Positions 4,938-5,744 of a stretch of 5,744 bases of DNA are shown piece after piece. Made by a program: the position numbers and the translations under genes. Every line of letters begins with the position of its first letter. Position 1 is the first letter of the stretch. The notes below the pieces were generated by a model. That model did no database searches. It was given only the letters and a program-made list of their open reading frames with translations, and was not told the DNA's origin. The stretch covers positions 1-5,744 of the forward strand of contig DASVBE010000152.1 in assembly GCA_036375995.1 (NCBI GenBank), in the 5' to 3' direction. This DNA is from DASVBE01 sp036375995. GTDB lineage: Bacteria; Actinomycetota; Actinomycetes; Streptosporangiales; Streptosporangiaceae.

Positions 4938-5744
4938 TCCTGTGTGGTCTGGTCCCAGCCGCGCAGGGCCGGCCGCCGCTGTCGTGCGGCGGCCCGTAGC
5001 CGCTGCCGGTGCCGCTCGTCACCCAGCCAGTCTCCGAGCGCGGCGGCGAGGGCCGCCGGATCGCCGGGAGGGACCAGCTGGCCGGGCCGGGTGCCATCGG
5101 CGGTGGCGCCGAGCGCTTCGGGTAGGCCACCGACATCGGCGGCAATGACGGGCAGGCCGTGGGCGAGCGCTTCGGTGACGGTCATGCCGTAGGTCTCCGA
5201 CCGGGACGGCGCAACGAGCAGGTCGGCGGTGGTGTACGCGTGGCTGAGCGCCGCGCCCGTCAGGACGCCGGTGAGCCGGACGCGGTGGCCGTAGCCGAGG
5301 CGCGTGATACGGGCCCGCAGTTGCGCAACGAAGTCCGGGTCGCGGTCGAGCGGTCCGGCCAGCACGCAGTGCCAGTCACGGTCCTGAAGGCCGGCCAGCG
5401 CCTCGACGAGGAGGTCCTGCCCTTTGTGGCGGCTGAGAACCCCGACGCAGATCAGCTGGCCGCGGACGGGCCGGGGCCGGGCGGCGACCCGGTCGGCACC
5501 GGGCCGGGCGACGTGCACCTGGCGGGCCGGGATCGCGTATCGGGTCAGTACCTGCTGGCGGGTCCATTCGCTGGTAGCGACCACGCTGGTGGCCGCGCGG
5601 AGCACGACCCGTTCGGAGCGCTGCGCGCTGGCGTCACGGTGTGTGCCGGGGGCGGTGGCCAGTGGCATGTGCAGCAGCACTGTCATTCGTATCCGGCCGG
5701 TGTGCGGCAGCAGCTGCGCGGCGGCCGGCGAGGCGATGAGCCCG
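4904..5744 (-). CDS. GT4-family glycosyltransferase, C-terminal part (cut by right edge)
   Basis: 279 codons are visible and the frame is still open at the right edge, so the true start is outside. The ATG at 5686 is internal: the 19 residues before it (GLIASPAAAQLLPHTGRIR) continue the family pattern of an N-domain strand and helix leading into LLHMPL. In visible numbering, SVVATSEWTRQQ (53-64) is the interdomain helix region, ICVGVLSRHKGQDLL (98-112) the first C-domain strand with the nucleotide-binding K107, and VRLTGVLT a core strand. APSRSETYGMTVTEALAHGLPVI holds the E183-x7-E191 motif of retaining GT4 enzymes. It would transfer a sugar from a nucleotide donor to an unknown acceptor at the cytoplasmic membrane face. 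The UPF0104 gene follows 93 bp downstream on the same strand and is a plausible partner. Confidence 0.93.
   Translation of the reverse strand, partial: GLIASPAAAQLLPHTGRIRMTVLLHMPLATAPGTHRDASAQRSERVVLRAATSVVATSEWTRQQVLTRYAIPARQVHVARPGADRVAARPRPVRGQLICVGVLSRHKGQDLLVEALAGLQDRDWHCVLAGPLDRDPDFVAQLRARITRLGYGHRVRLTGVLTGAALSHAYTTADLLVAPSRSETYGMTVTEALAHGLPVIAADVGGLPEALGATADGTRPGQLVPPGDPAALAAALGDWLGDERHRQRLRAAARQRRPALRGWDQTTQEVAHALSQGGR

Noticed and set aside
3626..4999. Plus-strand open frame of 457 codons
   Set aside because: It is antisense to the UPF0104 gene, rich in Gly, Arg, Gln and His with no domain pattern, and crosses into the glycosyltransferase. GC-rich DNA commonly leaves such frames open opposite real genes.
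1..5744. CRISPR arrays, tRNA/rRNA genes, insertion sequences, attachment sites, defence genes
   Set aside because: I looked for spaced direct repeats, cloverleaf patterns, terminal inverted repeats and transposase, recombinase or nuclease motifs on both strands and saw none.

Overview
The window is GC-rich throughout, with GTG/ATG starts, leaderless-looking promoters and protein families typical of filamentous actinomycetes (Streptomycetales or Streptosporangiales). The genus cannot be fixed from the sequence. I see no tRNA, rRNA, insertion sequence, integrase, phage module or CRISPR array. It looks like ordinary chromosome carrying small transcription units.

Layout from left to right. (1) 1-128, minus strand: the 5' end of a small membrane-protein gene that runs off the left edge. 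(2) 303-623 minus and 667-1215 plus: a divergent pair sharing a 43-bp gap. One encodes a 106-residue cysteine/histidine-rich protein with two probable zinc-binding knuckles, the other a RimJ/RimL-type GNAT acetyltransferase. Each start has a TANNNT hexamer 6-7 nt upstream and no convincing Shine-Dalgarno site, so both may be leaderless. (3) 1249-2223 minus and 2304-3428 plus: a WYL-domain regulator divergent from an epoxide hydrolase with an EHN domain. An 11+11 bp imperfect inverted repeat (9 of 11 positions symmetric) lies between them and is the best regulatory signal in the window. (4) 3482-5744, minus strand: a glycosyltransferase (GT4-like, cut by the right edge), then a UPF0104/LPG-synthase-type polytopic membrane protein, then an 83-residue two-helix membrane protein. 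An unusual G/C-run-rich region of dyads and repeats covers the glycosyltransferase stop codon and the leader of the membrane protein.

How the genes may work together. The WYL protein probably controls its own gene and the epoxide hydrolase through the shared dyad, a self-contained response to an unknown epoxide or related small molecule. The glycosyltransferase and UPF0104 protein plausibly act together on a membrane-linked glycolipid or polyprenol conjugate; this rests only on adjacency and family. The convergent gene ends at 1215/1249 and 3428/3482 have GC-rich hairpins that could stop transcription both ways. I found no clearly undescribed system. The most useful leads are the WYL operator candidate, the structured 4846-4937 region, the zinc-knuckle protein, and the same-frame arrangement of the last two minus-strand genes.
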